A stretch of 64,000 nucleotides of DNA from Prorocentrum cordatum (lineage: Eukaryota > Sar > Dinophyceae > Prorocentrales > Prorocentraceae): positions 794,929 to 858,928 of the forward strand of contig CAUYUJ010016715.1 in the NCBI GenBank assembly GCA_963575745.1. Direction: 5' to 3'. The notes under the pieces are model-generated. The model did not search any database, was not told where the DNA came from, and saw nothing but the letters and a program-made list of their open reading frames with translations. This document shows, piece after piece, positions 1 to 10,491 of the stretch. Made by a program: the position numbers and the translations under genes. The stretch's first letter is position 1. Every line of letters begins with the position of its first letter.

Positions 1-3000
1 GGGGGCTCAGCCAGTGACGAGACCTCCGAAGTCCGCGTGCTCCTGCTGCGGGACCCTCGGGAAGACGATTCGGGGGTGCAGCTGCCGCGGAGGCAAGAGC
101 CACACGTGTACGAAGGCGACGGAGGTGACCATCCGGGAGCAGGCAGTGGCTCTACGCTGGCGGCGCCTGTCCAACAAGCTGACCTCCCCGGAGGTGCAGG
201 GGGGCTGGAAGTTCACTCCGGAGATGCTCGACGACTCGGAACTGCCGGAGATGGACTCGAAGAGGAAACGCTGAAGCATCTCGACGACCAGGATCTCAAG
301 ATGTTCTACGAGAGCCACGACAAGGTCCTGGACGAGATCTACCAGACCATCGCCGAGGACCTGACGGAGCTCGGCAGGCCCTACCGCATCGACCTGATGG
401 AGGTGTGCTGTCCGGAGGACTCGAGCCTCAGCAAGGCCGTGCAGGACCAGGGAGGCAAAGTGTTCAGGTGCGGCCTCTTCAATGGGATCGACATGGGAAC
501 GGCAACCGGGCTTCGACGCGCGCTTCACCTTCTCCGACGACTCCGACCGCGCCGCTTGGTTCTCAGCCCGCCATGTACAGCAGACTGCCCGATCCAGAAT
601 CTCAACCAGAAGACAGCTCAGCAGAAGGCCACGTATCTGGCGAAGGTGCGCAAGGCCCGACGGATCCAGCGGAACTGCAAGAGCCTCTGGGAAGACTCGA
701 AGAAGATTCACGACTGCCACACCGAGCTCGAACAGCCAGCTTCCAGCCGAAGCTGGACCAGGTCGCCCTCGATCAAGGCGATGCGCGACCAGATGCACGA
801 GACGATCATCCATGGCTGTGCGCATGGACTTCGCGAAGCTCGTTCCGGCCTGCTGATGAGGAAGGCATGGCGCATATGCTCGACAGACCCGGAGTTCGGC
901 GCTAAGCTCGGCAGGACGTGCTCCAACCGCCCTGGCAGGGGCGACAACCACACACACCGCCCCATCGAGGACGGACAGGTGGTGGCCCAGACGGCCTTTT
1001 ACCCACCAGCACTGTGTAAGGCCTGGGCAAAGCATATCCTGAAGACGAACACCAGCGCGAGGTACGGCAAGGAGATCTTCACCAGCTTGGAACAGATCCC
1101 AGAGGACGCTGAAGAGGAGATGGAGGAGGTCCTCGACGAGGACCTCTTGCAGGATAACCCCGAGGCCATGGACGACGAGTCGGTCATGAAGGGCCTGGGC
1201 ATCTCCGAGACACCGACCAAGAAGGAGGAGCTGGAGATAGAGCAACGGCTGACGCGGCTCCACCGCAACCTCGGCCACCCGAGCAACAAGACGCTGTACA
1301 AGATCCTCAAGGCATCGGGAGCACCTCTCCAGGTCCTACGAGCAGCTCTTCGCCTCCAGTGTCACGCATGCCATGCGGGACAACTACCAAAAGCCGTCAG
1401 GGTCGCCTCGGGCATCGAGTTGCCAGGCGTCCTAGAGGTGCTGGCCTCCGACGGGCTCGAGTGGCTCTCGCCGAAGCAGGACTCCTTCCTGATGACGTTG
1501 AACATCGACGAGGGATCCGGGCTCACCAGTGTCACCTATCATGGACAGAAGGGAGAGCGCAATGGCAACAGATCGACTCAGGAGGTGATTTCAACATGGA
1601 ATGACTGGCGCGGACATTACCGCCGCCCCAGCCTTCTCCGTCTGGACCCCGAAGGTTGTCATCGTTCACAAGCAGTGGCCAGGTGGTGTTCGGACCGCGG
1701 CATCGAGCTGTGGATTGCCCCGGGCGAGGCCCACTGGCTGATGGGCAAGGTCGAGAGGCGCATCCAGCTTTTCAAGCGACTGATGACGAAGCTGGCAACG
1801 CTGGACCCCGACTGCCCGGTCGAGGAGTTGGTGTCCTGGGCCGTGAGAGCGATCAACAGCATGGACAAGGTCGGCAACCACTCCCCGTTCGAGCACGTGA
1901 TGGGCGTCTCTGGGATGCCGGCCTCGAGCAACCCGTTCGCCATCATTGACGGGGGCACCGGGGAGACTCAGGAGCAGAGGCGCCTCCTCGCGCGCAAAAG
2001 CTTCCTGGAAGTAGAGTATGCTGCGCGTCGACACGCCGAACAGGCCCGCAACCGGGTCTATCAGACCTGGAATCTGGGGGACCTCGTCTACTTCTGGCGC
2101 AAAGGGAAAGGCCTTGACCCTCGCCCTGGGAAGAAGGGCGGATGGTACGGCCCTGCTCGTGTCCTTGCTCAGGAAAAACGACACGTGGACGGGCGCACCC
2201 GTCCTGCCTCGGTCATCTGGATCTCCCACGGGAGCGTGCTCATCAGGTGCGCCCCGGAGCAGCTGCGCGTCGCCTCGGAGGCAGAGAAGATGATCGTCGA
2301 ATTGCAGCGGCAGAGCAACCTTGGCAAGACCATGACGGAGATCTTGGAGACAGCCAAGGGCGGTACCTATGAAGACCTTCTCGGACAAAATCCTCCAGAC
2401 CTCCGAGAATACGAGCCTCCACCGCAGCCGACGATGGCGATCCCCGCGACCGAGGGCCAGACTCTCGAGAACAACAGCGAGGCGGGACTCCCCTCAGGCG
2501 CCGACAACGACACACCCGGCGCTCCTGATTCCTCCAGGCCACCAACACCAAGCTCAGCGACGCAACCTGAAGTGGAACCGAGTGAACCAGATGTCCGACG
2601 GTCCCGGTCACCACCGGCTCGTGCAGCTGACCGGTCAGCAGCCCCATCACGAACGCCAGGGAAAGCATCTACCTCAGCGGCAGTCAGGACGGAGTCTCGA
2701 ACAGCATCGCGTCCGCCTCCCGCGACCTCGACCTCATCGGCGGCCGGTGCCGCATCCCGAGGCGAGTCGAGACCTCGATGGCGCATGACACACCGCGGAC
2801 CAGAGCTCGATCTGCACGTACCGCCGGAGAAGCGACAGAAAGGCGCAGACGAGGAGATGGCCGACGCGCTGTTCGACAGCAACCACCTGGTCGACCTCTT
2901 CAAGGACAAGCTGGACATCACCCTCGGCATCGACGAACAGCAGACCGTCTACTTCGAGTACTTGCAGGACGAGAATACCACTCCAGACGGACGCCGAGGT

Positions 3001-4995
3001 TTGATGAGCCACATCCTGGACAGCTTCGTCGTCAACCAGCGCCGGAAGGACAAGGTGGAGCTGACCTGGTCCAAGATGAACGCCACCGAGCGTGAGGAGT
3101 TCGAGGCAGCCATCGCCAAGGAGACGAACAACTGGGTCCAGCATCAGGGACTTCGCGCTGTCCCGATATCTCGGGTCAAGGACGCGGCGGACGTCATCCG
3201 GGCAAGGTGGCTCTTCACCCGCAAGTCCGATGGGAAGGCGAAGGCCCGGCTCGTCCTCCTCGGCTACCAGACGAAGGACCTAGGACAGGAGCCGACAGCC
3301 AGCCCCACCGCGTCTCGGCGCGCCCGTCACGTGATGCTAACAGTGGCCGCCGCGAACCGCTGGAAGCTCATCAAGGGCGACGTCACCTCCGCCTTTCTGC
3401 AGGCCCACGACCTCGACAAGGACCTCTTCATCGAGCCAGACGCCGTCCTCAGAAAGGCCTTCCACGCGCAGGAAGGGGGAATCCTCCAGGTCGTGAAACC
3501 TGGATATGGGATCGGCGAGGCGCCCCGGCACTGGTGGGAGACGGCCAAGCACGACTTTGCGAAACTTCGACTCCAAGCCTGCGAGTTGGAGCCCTGCCCC
3601 TGGAAAGCACGATGTTCCAGGACGGGTATGCTCATCGGTATGATCATGGCCCACGTCGACGACTTCATCATGGCAGGAGATACCTCCCACCCTGAGTGGC
3701 AGGACATGGTCAAGCAGATCCGAGGGCTCTACAAGTGGGGCACCTGGGAGGACATGAATGACGGGCTCACCTCTCTCGAACAGTGCGGCGTCACCATCGA
3801 GGAGAGCGAGCAGGGCTTCTTCCTCCACCAGAAGTCGTACATCGACAAGATCAAGGAGGTCAAGGCGGCCAGCGGCAGTAAGCATCGGACCACCGACAGC
3901 CTCAAGGACTCTGACAAGGCGGTGCTCAGGGCATTCTGCGGCGAGATCTACTGGCTTGGCGTGAATACCATGCCATTTCTCTTATCGTGGGTAGCCGACC
4001 TCCAGATGAAGATACCAGCAGGTACTCACAACCTCTTCACGGCCGCTAACAACATCGTCAAGCTCGTCAAGCAGAGCCGCCACATGGGGATCAGGATCTA
4101 CCGGCACGCCCTGGACGACCTCGCCATCTTCACCTGGTGCGACGCAGCCTGGGCCAGCCGCCCGGATGGACACTCCCAGGGTGGTCATATCACCGCTATC
4201 TCCTCCAAGGCGGCCATGGGCGGGAAGCTCTCCGAGTTCACGGTCCTCGACTGGGGCTCCAAGAAGCTGCGCCGCGTGGCTCGGTCAAGCCTGGCGGCGG
4301 AGGTGCAGGAAGCCGGCGACGCCGAAGGCGAACAGAGCATGGTGCGACTGGTACTTGCCGAACTTCTACACAATATGTCTCCACTGCAAGATACCGCAGC
4401 AGCACTACGACGATTACCAGCCATCCTGGTGACGGACTGCAAGGCCTTCTACGACGGCGTGGTGCGATCTCAGTCGGCGGGACTGGGACTGGAAGAGCGG
4501 AGGACAGCCATCGAGGCTTTGGCTCTCCGCAATGCCTTGGACGAGGGTCAAACGGTCGTGCGCTGGGTTCACTCACGCGCACAGATCGCCGACGGCCTCA
4601 CCAAGGCAAGCTGGCAGGCATTCGGAGTGGTCCGGGCCTTCCTCGAGAAGCAGCAGTGGCGCCTCATCTACGACGAGCAGTTCATGAGCGCTCGCAAGCG
4701 GGCAGCTCTTGGCAAGGGCATCTTCGACGAGACGGACCCGACCGACCCGGCCTCAGCTCGTCAGGTACTCGAGGAGCGTAGGTTGGCCCGCCAGGCACAA
4801 CCACCAGCCAGCATGGAAGGGAACCCTTCCATCTCGACGACCTCTACTGGGTTCTCGGCCTCCGAATCCCTGATCATGATCCAGAAGTTGCAGCAGGAGG
4901 TCGAGGCCCATCAGAAGTTCGTCCAGCAGCACACACGGAGCGCAGAGATTGCCTGCGCGCACGGTACAGGGCAGAACCTTTTTCCCCCTGTCTGA
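1..4995 (+). CDS. Copia-type Pol polyprotein (MTase-like segment, integrase, RT, RNase H)
   Basis: The frame is open from the window edge. Numbering residues from the GTG at position 37, there is a methyltransferase-like segment (MEVCCPEDSS from 121, FNGIDM, SPPCT at 177-181). The integrase zinc-binding region has H409, then C442 and C445; likely core residues are D472, D537 and E573 (GKVERR). RT follows with D1115 in KGDVTSAF and the active site HVDD (D1208, D1209; His replaces the usual Tyr). RNase H has D1369, E1422, D1467 and D1519 (ADGLTK). A Ser/Pro/Arg-rich linker separates integrase from RT. There are no internal stops, so it may be young. The part before about position 250 is probably not translated in this frame. 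Confidence 0.88.
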   Translation, partial: GGSASDETSEVRVLLLRDPREDDSGVQLPRRQEPHVYEGDGGDHPGAGSGSTLAAPVQQADLPGGAGGLEVHSGDARRLGTAGDGLEEETLKHLDDQDLKMFYESHDKVLDEIYQTIAEDLTELGRPYRIDLMEVCCPEDSSLSKAVQDQGGKVFRCGLFNGIDMGTATGLRRALHLLRRLRPRRLVLSPPCTADCPIQNLNQKTAQQKATYLAKVRKARRIQRNCKSLWEDSKKIHDCHTELEQPASSRSWTRSPSIKAMRDQMHETIIHGCAHGLREARSGLLMRKAWRICSTDPEFGAKLGRTCSNRPGRGDNHTHRPIEDGQVVAQTAFYPPALCKAWAKHILKTNTSARYGKEIFTSLEQIPEDAEEEMEEVLDEDLLQDNPEAMDDESVMKGLGISETPTKKEELEIEQRLTRLHRNLGHPSNKTLYKILKASGAPLQVLRAALRLQCHACHAGQLPKAVRVASGIELPGVLEVLASDGLEWLSPKQDSFLMTLNIDEGSGLTSVTYHGQKGERNGNRSTQEVISTWNDWRGHYRRPSLLRLDPEGCHRSQAVARWCSDRGIELWIAPGEAHWLMGKVERRIQLFKRLMTKLATLDPDCPVEELVSWAVRAINSMDKVGNHSPFEHVMGVSGMPASSNPFAIIDGGTGETQEQRRLLARKSFLEVEYAARRHAEQARNRVYQTWNLGDLVYFWRKGKGLDPRPGKKGGWYGPARVLAQEKRHVDGRTRPASVIWISHGSVLIRCAPEQLRVASEAEKMIVELQRQSNLGKTMTEILETAKGGTYEDLLGQNPPDLREYEPPPQPTMAIPATEGQTLENNSEAGLPSGADNDTPGAPDSSRPPTPSSATQPEVEPSEPDVRRSRSPPARAADRSAAPSRTPGKASTSAAVRTESRTASRPPPATSTSSAAGAASRGESRPRWRMTHRGPELDLHVPPEKRQKGADEEMADALFDSNHLVDLFKDKLDITLGIDEQQTVYFEYLQDENTTPDGRRGLMSHILDSFVVNQRRKDKVELTWSKMNATEREEFEAAIAKETNNWVQHQGLRAVPISRVKDAADVIRARWLFTRKSDGKAKARLVLLGYQTKDLGQEPTASPTASRRARHVMLTVAAANRWKLIKGDVTSAFLQAHDLDKDLFIEPDAVLRKAFHAQEGGILQVVKPGYGIGEAPRHWWETAKHDFAKLRLQACELEPCPWKARCSRTGMLIGMIMAHVDDFIMAGDTSHPEWQDMVKQIRGLYKWGTWEDMNDGLTSLEQCGVTIEESEQGFFLHQKSYIDKIKEVKAASGSKHRTTDSLKDSDKAVLRAFCGEIYWLGVNTMPFLLSWVADLQMKIPAGTHNLFTAANNIVKLVKQSRHMGIRIYRHALDDLAIFTWCDAAWASRPDGHSQGGHITAISSKAAMGGKLSEFTVLDWGSKKLRRVARSSLAAEVQEAGDAEGEQSMVRLVLAELLHNMSPLQDTAAALRRLPAILVTDCKAFYDGVVRSQSAGLGLEERRTAIEALALRNALDEGQTVVRWVHSRAQIADGLTKASWQAFGVVRAFLEKQQWRLIYDEQFMSARKRAALGKGIFDETDPTDPASARQVLEERRLARQAQPPASMEGNPSISTTSTGFSASESLIMIQKLQQEVEAHQKFVQQHTRSAEIACAHGTGQNLFPPV
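2..274 (+). CDS. Gag C-terminal part of the copia element (5' partial)
   Basis: This frame is open from the window edge to a TGA at 272-274 and reads like protein: a cysteine-rich stretch (CSCC, then CSC and HTC) followed by a charged helical tail ending in SKRKR. The overlapping pol frame in the same interval is low-complexity Gly/Pro/Arg text and looks like a shadow. So gag appears to end here and pol to be reached by a shift of -1 just before the stop. The cysteine cluster may be a nucleic-acid binding knuckle, but its spacing is not the standard CCHC. Confidence 0.55.
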   Translation, partial: GAQPVTRPPKSACSCCGTLGKTIRGCSCRGGKSHTCTKATEVTIREQAVALRWRRLSNKLTSPEVQGGWKFTPEMLDDSELPEMDSKRKR

Positions 4996-5176
4996 AAGAT
5001 ACGCAGGAGTAAGCTTGAGCAGCAGCAGTCTCCTGCCCGTCTGCCCTGTCCGTTCCACCGCCACCCTCGGCTCAAGGCGAGGGAGGGCGGGGCTCTTTCT
5101 GACAGAGCCTGGCTGTGCCGGGCAGACCGCGCAGCCGACAGCGCGGCCGTTCATATCGTGGACAAAAGGTGTTCAC

Positions 5177-5200
5177 TGACAATTATCACGATAATTGACA
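5177..5200. repeat. Palindrome in the 3' tail of the copia element
   Basis: CAATTATC and GATAATTG face each other across two bases, bounded by TGA and ACA. It lies just after ACAAAAGGTG, a weak polypurine-like tract. It could mark the 3' LTR or an RNA hairpin; neither can be shown without the other LTR. Confidence 0.5.
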
Positions 5201-5271
5201 TCTACACACACTTTCTCTTGCTCTTCCTCATCGTCACCAGCGTGAGCGATCTTGAGGACGAGCTCTAGTAA

Positions 5272-6537
5272 TCAGACAACTGGCCCTCCCCCCCGCGCAA
5301 ACAGAAGCAAGCAAGCGGGCGGATGCCTTCCCCTGCTGCCCCCCCCCCTCCCGTCGGCGCCTCGTCGGGGAAGACGCCGCCGGGCTGTTGGAGCTGGAGG
5401 CGGCGGCTCCGCCGCGGCAGCGCGCCCCCCCCCCCCCATCCCCATGTCAATATCAAGGGTGGCGCTTCCGCCGGACTGCCAAGCGCCCCAACCTGGAAGC
5501 AGCGAAGTTGAGCATTCAACCTCGAAGCCCGCAATCGCCATCTCGGCCCCCGTATCAGTAGTGAAACGCACGAAGCTGCTGAGGAACGAAGCCAGGGACT
5601 CCGTGCGCGGCGGCAAGTCCAGGGTGAATGCGCGGGGCATACCTGAAACCTTATGCGCTGCCCCAGAGCGCGCCCCCGCCAGACCCACTGGAATGCAAAC
5701 GTGTTGCCTGATGTTCCTTGCCAACAGATCATATGCAGCCTCGTATTCTTCAGAAGCGCGCAAGGACATAACCTCATGCACGGTTTGCCTCTGGATTGCA
5801 AGATCCTCCGAACGAAAGCCCGATGCGATATCGTGATGGACCAGGTTCGATTCGACGCACCAGGCGGCCTTCAAGACATCGGGCAGGCAGTCTTCTGGAG
5901 CCTCTGTGTAGCTTATCCAGAGCCAGTCGAAACCACACTGGGGAGAGCTATCACTCAGACACCACCGGACACACGCGGGCAACTGCTCAATTTCACGACG
6001 ACGAGACAAACACAGCGCAGCATCAAAGGCCAAGGCGTACATCTTCACAGAATGCCACTTCGGTACAACTATCCTCCGTCGGAGCTCACTTCTTCTGATG
6101 TCGCGCAACGGGGCAAGCTCCTGCACGGCAACCTCCAGGGACCCCCGAATCATGGAGTTCGCCCTGAGGCAACATGCGATCTCGAAGGCGGTGCATCGTT
6201 TCCGCATCCACTCGCGCCTTGGCCCAGAATCCGATGCCAACCCAAAATGAGCTCTCCAGGACTCCAGGGTGCGAAGCTGCTGCTCCAGCTCAGCCCGCTG
6301 GCTAGGATCAGCTTGGACCAGCCGATTCCCTAAAACGCGAAACGACCTCAACATGAGCCCGACTGACTGCATATCGGGAGCACGAGCAACTGGTGGCACG
6401 CGCAGTGCGGGAGAAGGCGACCACGCGGGATCATCTGGAGGAGGCCAATTGGTCAACCACTCTTCCAAAGACTCCGCCAGAGCGGCTGCCTGTCGTCGGC
6501 CGCGACGGGGTGCGTCGCGCCACCGGGTAAGAACCAA
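5272..6537 (-). CDS. Hypothetical protein, unrecognised
   Basis: An open frame of 421 codons on the minus strand; the first ATG in frame is at 6372, giving about 366 residues. The middle (about 5480-6370) is complex, non-repetitive sequence with balanced composition and several Trp and Cys residues (for example AFEIACCLRAN, CGFDWLWISYTE), so it is likely to have been coding. The last 60 or so residues run into Gly/Ala/Pro/Arg low complexity over G-rich DNA and are probably intron or UTR read through. I see no signal peptide, membrane segment or family motif. It lies tail to tail with the copia element. The missing upstream ATG suggests an earlier exon or a truncated copy. Confidence 0.45.
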   Translation of the reverse strand: MVLTRWRDAPRRGRRQAAALAESLEEWLTNWPPPDDPAWSPSPALRVPPVARAPDMQSVGLMLRSFRVLGNRLVQADPSQRAELEQQLRTLESWRAHFGLASDSGPRREWMRKRCTAFEIACCLRANSMIRGSLEVAVQELAPLRDIRRSELRRRIVVPKWHSVKMYALAFDAALCLSRRREIEQLPACVRWCLSDSSPQCGFDWLWISYTEAPEDCLPDVLKAAWCVESNLVHHDIASGFRSEDLAIQRQTVHEVMSLRASEEYEAAYDLLARNIRQHVCIPVGLAGARSGAAHKVSGMPRAFTLDLPPRTESLASFLSSFVRFTTDTGAEMAIAGFEVECSTSLLPGWGAWQSGGSATLDIDMGMGGGGRAAAAEPPPPAPTARRRLPRRGADGRGGGSRGRHPPACLLLFARGGGPVV

Positions 6538-7514
6538 CAGCTCGCTCCACCTTCACCCAACCCCAGCATCAGTTGCGTCGAGGCAACGCTGCTAAGCTAC
6601 TGCTACGCATGCTATTGCGACGTGCTGTGCGCTGCGCTACGCAACGCGCCATGCCCATTCATCACCATCGCCATCAGACATCTGCGGAAAAGTAAAATGG
6701 GAAGGCAGGCAACAGGATAGAGGGGCAAGCCATGGGGCGAGGGGCGGAGGAGGGAGAGGCAGGAAGAAGGGGAAGGGGGAAGGCGGCGAAGGCGGCGAAG
6801 GAGGAGGCGGAGGGATCATGATAGGGCGATGCGAAAGGAAGATGAGGAGGACGGGGGCGCAGGACGCACGGGGAGCAGAGGGAAGGAAGGATGCGCGGGC
6901 GCCAGCCCCGCAGGCCTTTACCTTCACCTCCTTCCCTCCTCCTTCCCCCCTCCCTCCGCCCCCCGTCCGCCCCCTGCGCGCCCCTCCCCATCCTCCCCCT
7001 TCCCCCCCCCTCCCCCCTTCCCCCCCCCCCCCCCCCCCTCCTCACCCACCCCCCATCCAGACTCAGAAGACAAGCAGGGGCGGCCGAAGTCCGCGCCCCC
7101 CCACCCCGCCGCCCCGCGCGAATAAGCTCGACGATCGGCCAGGGCACAGCAGCAGGTGGATTCGCTCCACCTCGGCCCCAGCCCAGCCCATGTAACGCAT
7201 CCTCCCTTCCTCCCCCGGTCACTGCTCAAGCCCTGATCCCCCTTCTCTGCAGCCACTGATGCTCCTCCTCGTCCCCCTTATCATCGCCCTCCCCCCCCCC
7301 TTGCTCGCCTGTCTTTCTCATCCAATCTCCTTCGCCTCTCCCCGTGCCATGCCCCCGCCCCTCATCGCGTCGATTCTCCACCCCAGCCCCCCGCCCCCCG
7401 CGCAAGCCCCCCTGGCTCTGCCCCGCCCCGCCTTGTCGCCGCGCCCCACTCCGAGAGCAGATCGGTGACTGGGGGGATGTCCGTCTGGAAGGCCCGGCAC
7501 CAGGTCTCTCGTTC

Positions 7515-7584
<70 letters not shown>

Positions 7585-8280
7585 TCTCTCTCTCTCTCTC
7601 GACCTCTCTCTCGTCTCCCCCCATCCTCTCTCTCTCTCTCGTCTCCTCCCATCCTCCCATCTCCCATCCCGTTGCTCAGGGTGATGGACGGCGCGACTCC
7701 GGCCGATTAGATCCCGGGGTCCCTGAGCTGAGATTGAACGCTTCTTGCATCCGCCTCCTCCTCCTCCTTCTCGCCCCCTCCCCCCCTCGCCCCCCCCTCT
7801 CCCCATCCTTCGCTCCATCTCCTCTTTCGCCCTCCCCCCCCTCCTCCAGCGCCGACCCATGCGCTTGCGGCGCCCGTTGGTGGTTGCCCCAACACGGCGC
7901 CATCGTGGGGTCGCTGAGCGTGAACGCGGCCCCCCGACTCTGCCCCCCTTCATCTTCCTCCGCCTTTTTCTCCTCCTCCTCCCCCTCCCTCCTCTCAGTG
8001 GCCCCCTTCCCGTCACTTCCTAGCCTCCTTCTCCTCATTATCCTCCTCCTCCTCCTCGCCCCCCTCCCCCCGCCCCCCCCCCCCCGCGCCCTCCTACCCC
8101 CGCCCTTCCTGCGCCCCCCTCCCCATTGCCCCTCGGGAGCCCATGGCAGGGGGAGAAGGAGGGCGCTATGGAAGGGGGGGGGGCCTTGCAGGCCGCCGCC
8201 CAGGTTGGAACGGCGACGGGGGGCGATGGAGCCCGGGAGATGGAGGGAGGATACGACGAAGAAAATAAAGGGGAGAGGGG
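6538..8280. repeat. Polypyrimidine low-complexity region
   Basis: Mostly C- and T-rich tracts with G-rich patches and a perfect (CT)n run. The many open frames across it are Pro/Ser/Leu or Gly/Arg polymers on both strands and carry no gene-like composition. I see no gene here. Confidence 0.8.
7520..7612. repeat. (CT)n microsatellite
   Basis: About 90 bases of nearly uninterrupted CT dinucleotides, followed by two shorter CT runs to about 7660. Confidence 0.95.
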
Positions 8281-8285
8281 TGATT

Positions 8286-8457
8286 ACATCATGGGCCAGT
8301 GCCTCTAACGTTCGGCCGCCCGGCAATCTGCGGCGGCCCAGCGAGGCGCCCGCGGCCCCCGCGTCAACGGCTGCAGCGGCGAGGACGTTCACACTGTAGC
8401 CGTCCGTGGGCCACTCGAAATACTCGAGGAGCAGCTCAGCTTCCACGGGCCCCCAAG
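8286..8457 (-). pseudogene. Possible coding exon or gene fragment
   Basis: Between low-complexity blocks, the minus strand carries about 57 codons of normal composition (VEAELLLEYFEWPTDGYS, then an Ala-rich helix, then ALAHDV). It stops abruptly at C-rich DNA on one side and at GATCCCAACC repeats on the other. I do not recognise the family. It may be one exon of a fragmented gene or a captured exon. Confidence 0.3.
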
Positions 8458-8480
8458 AAACCCCAGACCCCGGGGAGAAA

Positions 8481-8571
8481 GGTTGAGATCCCAACCGGAC
8501 GCGTGAGATCCCAACCGGACGGTTCAGATCCCAACCGTCAAGGACACGTGGGACGCGTGAGATCCCAACCA
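8481..8571 (-). repeat. Left arm of GGTTGGGATCT inverted repeat pair
   Basis: Four copies of GGTTGGGATCT spaced by CGCGTC or ACCGTC, on the minus strand. The reverse complement of about 53 bases here matches 23458-23511 with one difference. The two arms face each other and bracket the microsatellite region and the LTR element. Confidence 0.8.
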
Positions 8572-8595
8572 CTTTGGAGCTTCTGAAAAGCTCCA

Positions 8596-8914
8596 ACCTC
8601 TGCAAGGTTCTGAGAGCCACTGCGAGCCTTTGAGAGTTTCTGCGAGAGTCTGAGAGGTCCTGAGAGATTCTGAGAGATTCTGAGAGATTCTGAAAGATTC
8701 TGAGAGATTCTGAGAGATTCTGAAATATGCTGAGAGATTCCTAGAGATTCTGAAAGACCTGAGAGATTCTGAGACATTCTGAGAGATTCCTAGAGATTCT
8801 GAGAGATCTAATCGATTCTGAAACATTCTGAGAGATTCCTGAGAGATCCCTGCGAGCCTCGGAGAGATTCCTGCAGAGATTCTGAAAGATTCTGTAAGAT
8901 TCGGAGAGATTTTC
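8596..8914. repeat. 10-bp tandem repeat, GAGATTCTGA family
   Basis: Roughly 30 imperfect copies of GAGATTCTGA with variants (GAAAGATTCT, GAGATTCCTA). Abuts the (TAC)n array. Confidence 0.9.
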
Positions 8915-10016
<1,102 letters not shown>

Positions 10017-10272
10017 TGAGGCTCGCCTGGAGCCTCGGCCCCTCAGGGCCTCGGGAGCGGCCTCCTGGTGCCGCCCCCGGGCCCTCTGGGCCCCTGCGGG
10101 CCCTCGAACCCAGGCGGGCCCCCCAAGCCTCCCCCGCGCCTCTGAGGAGGGGGGGGAGGGGCCCTTTCTCCTCTTGAGCCACGCGGCAGCGCGGGGCAAG
10201 CAGCCGTCGCCACCAGGGCCGTCATCGCCGCCGGCCTGCACACCGCCGCCTGTGCGCCCTTGCCGCTCCTCA
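10017..10272 (-). repeat. 3' LTR of the 12.3-kb element
   Basis: Same 256-bp sequence as 22072-22327, lying downstream of the polypurine tract on the coding strand and next to the left half of the TAC array. Confidence 0.95.
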
Positions 10273-10274
10273 CG

Positions 10275-10463
10275 TGCCCCTCTCCTCGAGCGGGACACCA
10301 CTCCGCGGCACAGGCGCTCCGGCACGTCCACCGCGACGTGCAGCTCCACAAAATTGAAGTTGATGAATTCCTCGAAGTTGCCGAACTCGGCGTCATGCAG
10401 TCGCTCATAGCTCCCGGCGCTGCCGGGCGTCGACGGCGTAGCAAAATGCAACGCTCTTGCCAT
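10275..10463 (-). CDS. Small ORF after the polyprotein stop
   Basis: Starts with ATG 29 bases past the ORF3 stop and reads about 62 codons of non-repetitive text (for example FEEFINFNFVELHVAVDVPE) before entering the LTR. It could be a short fourth ORF, or the tail of the polyprotein in another frame. No family recognised. Confidence 0.35.
10277..10287 (-). promoter_or_regulatory. Candidate polypurine tract
   Basis: GAGGAGAGGGG on the coding strand, four bases before the 3' LTR start. Position and composition fit a plus-strand primer site. Confidence 0.5.
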
Positions 10464-10491
10464 CTCAGCGCCACGGCTGCTGGGCCTCGCC

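Larger units (their letters stand above)
1..5275 (+). mobile_element. Ty1/copia-type LTR retrotransposon, 5' part outside the window
   Basis: The domain order integrase, reverse transcriptase, RNase H in one long plus-strand ORF is that of Ty1/copia (Pseudoviridae-like) elements. The gag start and 5' LTR lie upstream of the window. About 280 bases follow the pol stop at 4995, but without the 5' LTR the start of the 3' LTR cannot be proven. A short palindrome at 5177-5200 lies in this tail. The right border given is only the point where the next ORF (on the other strand) ends. Confidence 0.85.

Noticed and set aside
7-1278. 423-codon minus-strand frame opposite the copia Pol
   Set aside because: Antisense shadow of a well-supported integrase-containing frame; no motifs.
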